Made by a program: the position numbers and the translations under genes | Notes under the pieces: model-generated | The model's database searches: none | Seen by the model: the letters and a program-made list of their open reading frames with translations, nothing else | What the model was told of the DNA's origin: nothing | Part shown: in pieces, positions 6,904-9,572 of the stretch | How positions within the stretch are numbered: position 1 is the first letter of the stretch | Layout of the letters: each line of letters starts with the position of its first letter | Source: an uncultured Bacilli bacterium | GTDB lineage: Bacteria; Bacillota_I; Bacilli_A; ML615J-28; CAG-698 | DNA: 9,572 bases | Direction: 5' to 3' | Assembly: GCA_947624315.1 (NCBI GenBank) | Contig: CANQJU010000030.1 | Span: 1 to 9,572, forward strand

Positions 6904-8695
6904 TTTCGCCACCATCTTGATAATAAGCTGCTTGCGTATCAAATAGCTTCTTATATTCTGAATCAATTGCCATTAATTCTTCATGTGTTCCTTCTTCGAG
7001 AACTTTACCTTTATCAAGGAAAAGAATGCGATCACAGAACTTTGTTGAAGAAAGTCTATGAGAAATATAAATTGTTGTATTATTAGAAGTAATTTTGTTA
7101 AAGTTCTGATACATATGATATTCACTCAAAGCATCAAGAGCACTTGTTGGTTCATCTAAAATATATAAATTGGCATTTTTATACATTGCTCGAGCAAGTG
7201 ACAACTTTTGGTTTTCTCCTCCTGAGAGTTCTACACCATGCTCATCAAAATTTCTTGTTAGAATTGTATCTAAACCACTAGATAAACTATTAATTTTTTC
7301 ATCTAATTCAACAGTTTTAATAATTTCATTAACTTTATCCTTATCAGTTTTATCTTTATATTGCATAGAAATATTTTCACCAACAGAAAAAGCTAAAACT
7401 TTATTATCTTGATAAACCGGTGAAATCAATTTAGCCAAGGATTCACGTTTAATTGTATCAATATCAATACCATTAATATAAATATGTCCTTTTGTTGGAT
7501 GATATAATCCACAAATAAGTTTAACAATTGTAGTTTTTCCAGCCCCATTGAATCCAACGAGACCTAATTTTTCTCCCTTTTTTACTTTAAATGATACATC
7601 TTCTAAAGCATATCCATTTTGTTTATAATAGCTATAATAAACATTCTTGAATTCTATTTCTACCGGTTCTTGACTAATCTCTTCTTTTTCTTCAGAAATC
7701 GTATAGTCATTGTACATGTAATTGCGATAATCAATTACATCTAAACTATATGAATATACATTTGAAAAGGCAGAAACAATACCATTGATTGCAGCAGTCA
7801 AATTACGAACCGAAGCAATCATAAAGGTGAAATCGGCTATTGACATACCATTATTAACAACTTCATTAATCATAACCCCATATAAAAACAATTCATCAAA
7901 TATTGATAACACTTGAATAATACCTTGATAAAAGTTACGTCTTCTTTCAGTTTTAGCAAGAATTTTAAGGCGCTCATTACTAGCTTTTTTATGCTCAAGT
8001 TCAATGAATTCATTCATATGATATATACGCAAATCTTTACCAATCATAAAATTATTAGAAATATTATTGCAATAATTTATTCTTCTAGATATTGGAGGAA
8101 TAATATCTCTATATGTTACTTTATCTTTTTTATTATTAATAAGTTTAAAAATCATTTTTAATAAAGCTAAAATAACGATTGTCACAATAAGCCAAATATT
8201 GACCGAAAATATTATTCCACAGGCAATAGCGAAAATAAAAAATGATCTTAGAGCATCTATACCATTATTAAAAATCCCAAGATTACCACCAAACCATCGA
8301 TAATTGTTTAGTTTTTCAATTGTATCTTGAGTTTCAGGTCGTTCGTAAACTTGATAATCAATATCTAAAGATTTTGAAGTAATTTTTTGACCAAGCAATA
8401 ATTGTATTTTATAGATATGATAGTTAAATGTTTGTGATAAGAAACGGATAACAAACAATATAAAAAATCCTATCACACTAAAAATTAATAATTCAATAAT
8501 TATAGTTTTTATATCTTTATGTTGTTCTATCCCGGAAACAGCTATTCTAATTCCGTATGCTCCCATAAAACTAAAAATTGCTGAAAAAATCGTAAAGATA
8601 AATCTTTTAATGATATACATTCTATCAATTGAAGCAATTTCTCTAATAGAAAAAAAGAAATTACTAAATATATTATATTTTTTCTTGTTATTCAT
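6896..8695 (-). CDS. ABC exporter half-transporter (TMD-NBD fusion), first subunit
   Basis: This 599-residue protein has a lysine-rich N-terminus, about six transmembrane segments (near 28-52, 62-86, two in 149-183, 254-276 and 284-310) and an ATPase domain from about residue 345. Motifs are A-loop Tyr356, Walker A GFNGAGKT (381-388), Q-loop Gln429, signature LSGGE (490-494), Walker B ending LDE with catalytic Glu515, D-loop SALD and switch His546. The sequence before the third transmembrane segment (DIDYQVYERPETQD) resembles the coupling region of many paired Firmicutes exporters. It is a paralogue of the downstream gene, and their ATPase motifs fall at almost the same residue numbers, so a heterodimer is the likeliest assembly. 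No regulator, accessory permease or precursor peptide gene is adjacent. The start has AGAGGG (8700-8705) four bases upstream and a sigma-A promoter about 30 nt before that. The substrate is unknown. Confidence 0.94.
   Translation of the reverse strand: MNNKKKYNIFSNFFFSIREIASIDRMYIIKRFIFTIFSAIFSFMGAYGIRIAVSGIEQHKDIKTIIIELLIFSVIGFFILFVIRFLSQTFNYHIYKIQLLLGQKITSKSLDIDYQVYERPETQDTIEKLNNYRWFGGNLGIFNNGIDALRSFFIFAIACGIIFSVNIWLIVTIVILALLKMIFKLINNKKDKVTYRDIIPPISRRINYCNNISNNFMIGKDLRIYHMNEFIELEHKKASNERLKILAKTERRRNFYQGIIQVLSIFDELFLYGVMINEVVNNGMSIADFTFMIASVRNLTAAINGIVSAFSNVYSYSLDVIDYRNYMYNDYTISEEKEEISQEPVEIEFKNVYYSYYKQNGYALEDVSFKVKKGEKLGLVGFNGAGKTTIVKLICGLYHPTKGHIYINGIDIDTIKRESLAKLISPVYQDNKVLAFSVGENISMQYKDKTDKDKVNEIIKTVELDEKINSLSSGLDTILTRNFDEHGVELSGGENQKLSLARAMYKNANLYILDEPTSALDALSEYHMYQNFNKITSNNTTIYISHRLSSTKFCDRILFLDKGKVLEEGTHEELMAIDSEYKKLFDTQAAYYQDGGENE
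6909..6913 (-). promoter_or_regulatory. Ribosome binding site deciding the start of the second ABC gene
   Basis: The minus strand reads GGTGG followed by five bases and ATG (6901-6903), inside the last codons of the first ABC gene, whose TAA stop lies at 6896-6898. This supports the 8-bp overlap and translational coupling over the longer frame from 6966. An in-frame ATG at 6915 (four codons longer) is a possible alternative. Confidence 0.62.
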
Positions 8696-8733
8696 ACAAC
8701 CCTCTAAATATAAAAAATGTCAAAATCAAGTTA

Positions 8734-8762
8734 ATTATACATTATTGAATTTTAAAAGTCAA
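8734..8762 (-). promoter_or_regulatory. Sigma-A promoter of the ABC exporter operon
   Basis: On the minus strand TTGACT (8757-8762) and TATAAT (8734-8739) are separated by exactly 17 bp, matching the consensus at 11 of 12 positions. Transcription would start near 8727, giving a leader of about 32 nt. This is the strongest promoter match in the window. It lies directly behind the tyrA terminator, so the exporter operon is likely transcribed independently. A second TTGACA (8718-8723) has no room for a -10 before the start codon. Confidence 0.8.
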
Positions 8763-8775
8763 ACAAAACCATCAG

Positions 8776-8804
8776 AAAAAGAAAAAGGTACTCATCAAGA
8801 GTAC
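8776..8804 (-). terminator. Probable rho-independent terminator of tyrA
   Basis: On the minus strand GTACTC (8788-8793 complement) pairs with GAGTAC around a five-base TTGAT loop, followed by CTTTTTCTTTTTC. The stem is only 6 bp and the U-tract is interrupted by C, so termination may be incomplete. The first stem base overlaps the tyrA stop codon (8804-8806). Confidence 0.62.
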
Positions 8805-9572
8805 TACTTCCTATCAAACATTTTTCGCCTTTCAGTTGACAAAATCATTTTCTTTTTCATTGCTTCAATATCTTCATCATCAAGGATTTTTTTAAACTCA
8901 TTCATTTCATTAATAAAATTATCTATATTACTTGACAATATCTTTTTATTCAAAATAAATAATTCGCTCCACAAATTTTCATTAATTTTAGCAATTCTTG
9001 TTAAATCTCTAAAAGAATCTCCAGTATAGCGAATTAAGTGTTCAACATTATCATGAGTATTCATTAGAGAAATAGCAATAACATGAGTTAATTGTGATAA
9101 ATATCCAATCATTTCATCATGTAATTGTGGGGAAATAATTTCAATATTAGCAAATTCTAAAGTTTCGGCCAAATCATGAATGGCATCTATTGCCTTTTGA
9201 CTATTAATTGATGTTGGAGTAATTAAGAAATTAGCATCTTTGAAAATGCTCGCACTAGCATATTCAACTCCACTTTTCTCTTTACCAGCCATTGGATGGG
9301 AAGCAATAAATTCACCTTTTTGAATAATGCTTTGAATTTTGTTTACAATAGCCATTTTTATTCCACTAACATCGGTAATTAATGTATCACTTGAAAAAAG
9401 ATGATGATGATTTTCAACCCATTTTACATTATCAGTTGGATATAATGACAAAATAATTAAATCAGCCTTTTTCACGAGTTCATCTTCTTTTAATTCGCTA
9501 TCCATGATAAAACCATGTTCGCGGCCATATTTTAAAGCATCTTCATTTTTATCTATAGCATAAACTTTAAAG
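8804..9572 (-). CDS. tyrA: Prephenate dehydrogenase TyrA, N-terminus beyond the right edge
   Basis: The reading frame runs open to the window edge, giving 255 visible residues (numbering from the edge). The apparent ATG at 9503-9505 is internal, because the preceding codons (FKVYAIDKNEDAL...) continue the Rossmann fold; only some 20-30 residues with the GxGxxG loop are missing. The enzyme oxidatively decarboxylates prephenate to 4-hydroxyphenylpyruvate for tyrosine synthesis. Asp7 at the end of the second beta strand suggests NAD+ rather than NADP+. Family motifs are DVSGIK (about 67-72), SHPMAGKEKSG (91-101, His92), SQLTHVIA (159-166, His163) and FRDLTRIA (187-194, Arg192). These correspond to the prephenate-binding and catalytic positions of characterised TyrA enzymes. 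The protein ends about 60 residues after the last motif, so there is no C-terminal ACT regulatory domain. It is followed by its own terminator. Confidence 0.93.
   Translation of the reverse strand, partial: FKVYAIDKNEDALKYGREHGFIMDSELKEDELVKKADLIILSLYPTDNVKWVENHHHLFSSDTLITDVSGIKMAIVNKIQSIIQKGEFIASHPMAGKEKSGVEYASASIFKDANFLITPTSINSQKAIDAIHDLAETLEFANIEIISPQLHDEMIGYLSQLTHVIAISLMNTHDNVEHLIRYTGDSFRDLTRIAKINENLWSELFILNKKILSSNIDNFINEMNEFKKILDDEDIEAMKKKMILSTERRKMFDRK

Noticed and set aside
7170..7412. Plus-strand open frame of 80 codons
   Set aside because: Antisense shadow of the signature/Walker B region of the first ABC gene; no independent support.
7913..8161. Plus-strand open frame of 82 codons
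   Set aside because: Antisense shadow of the transmembrane domain of the first ABC gene; its hydrophobicity is a by-product of the AT-rich opposite strand.
5128..8695. Lantibiotic or bacteriocin export system
   Set aside because: There is no N-terminal C39 peptidase domain, no LanM/LanB-type enzyme and no small precursor peptide with a leader in the window.
8610..9029. Plus-strand open frame of 139 codons across the exporter promoter
   Set aside because: It runs through a strong minus-strand promoter, a terminator and two real genes; the translation is low complexity without motifs.

Overview
The window is very A+T-rich and gene-dense. Gene-length reading frames end at UGA as well as UAA and UAG, and tryptophans are encoded by TGG (for example in the prephenate dehydrogenase), so the genetic code is the standard bacterial one and not the Mycoplasma code. 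Together with GGTG/GAGG ribosome binding sites, extended -10 promoters and Firmicutes-like protein sequences, this suggests a low-G+C member of the Bacillota, perhaps of the Erysipelotrichales or RF39-like gut Bacilli. The lineage is an inference from base composition and protein style, not from a marker gene.

Layout from left to right. Positions 1-3812, all minus strand, hold a five-gene operon. In transcription order it encodes glycerate kinase, a HAD phosphatase of the phosphoglycolate phosphatase type, TruB (tRNA U55 pseudouridine synthase), RibF (riboflavin kinase/FAD synthetase) and MTA/SAH nucleosidase, which is cut by the left edge. The genes overlap by 8, 4 and 10 bp, and the last pair is separated by 2 bp. 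A 149-bp intergenic region (3813-3961) carries two divergent extended -10 promoters, one for this operon and one for a plus-strand class I/II aminotransferase (3962-5107). The aminotransferase converges on a two-gene minus-strand ABC exporter operon (5128-8695). The two share a bidirectional hairpin terminator. The exporter has a near-consensus sigma-A promoter at 8734-8762, immediately downstream of the terminator of a prephenate dehydrogenase gene (tyrA, 8804 to the right edge, N-terminus missing).

Functionally, the left operon mixes RNA modification, flavin cofactor synthesis, SAM by-product recycling and three-carbon acid phosphorylation/dephosphorylation. The exporter is most likely a heterodimer of two half-transporters with complete ATPase motifs. 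Its substrate cannot be read from the sequence. TyrA and the aminotransferase could both belong to aromatic amino acid metabolism, but they lie on opposite strands about 3.7 kb apart and the aminotransferase substrate is unknown.

Every stretch over 300 bp is coding. I saw no RNA genes, insertion sequences, CRISPR arrays, riboswitches or phage genes. I found no convincing novel system. The most notable points are the unusual company of truB-ribF, the divergent motifs in RibF, and the compact ACT-less TyrA.
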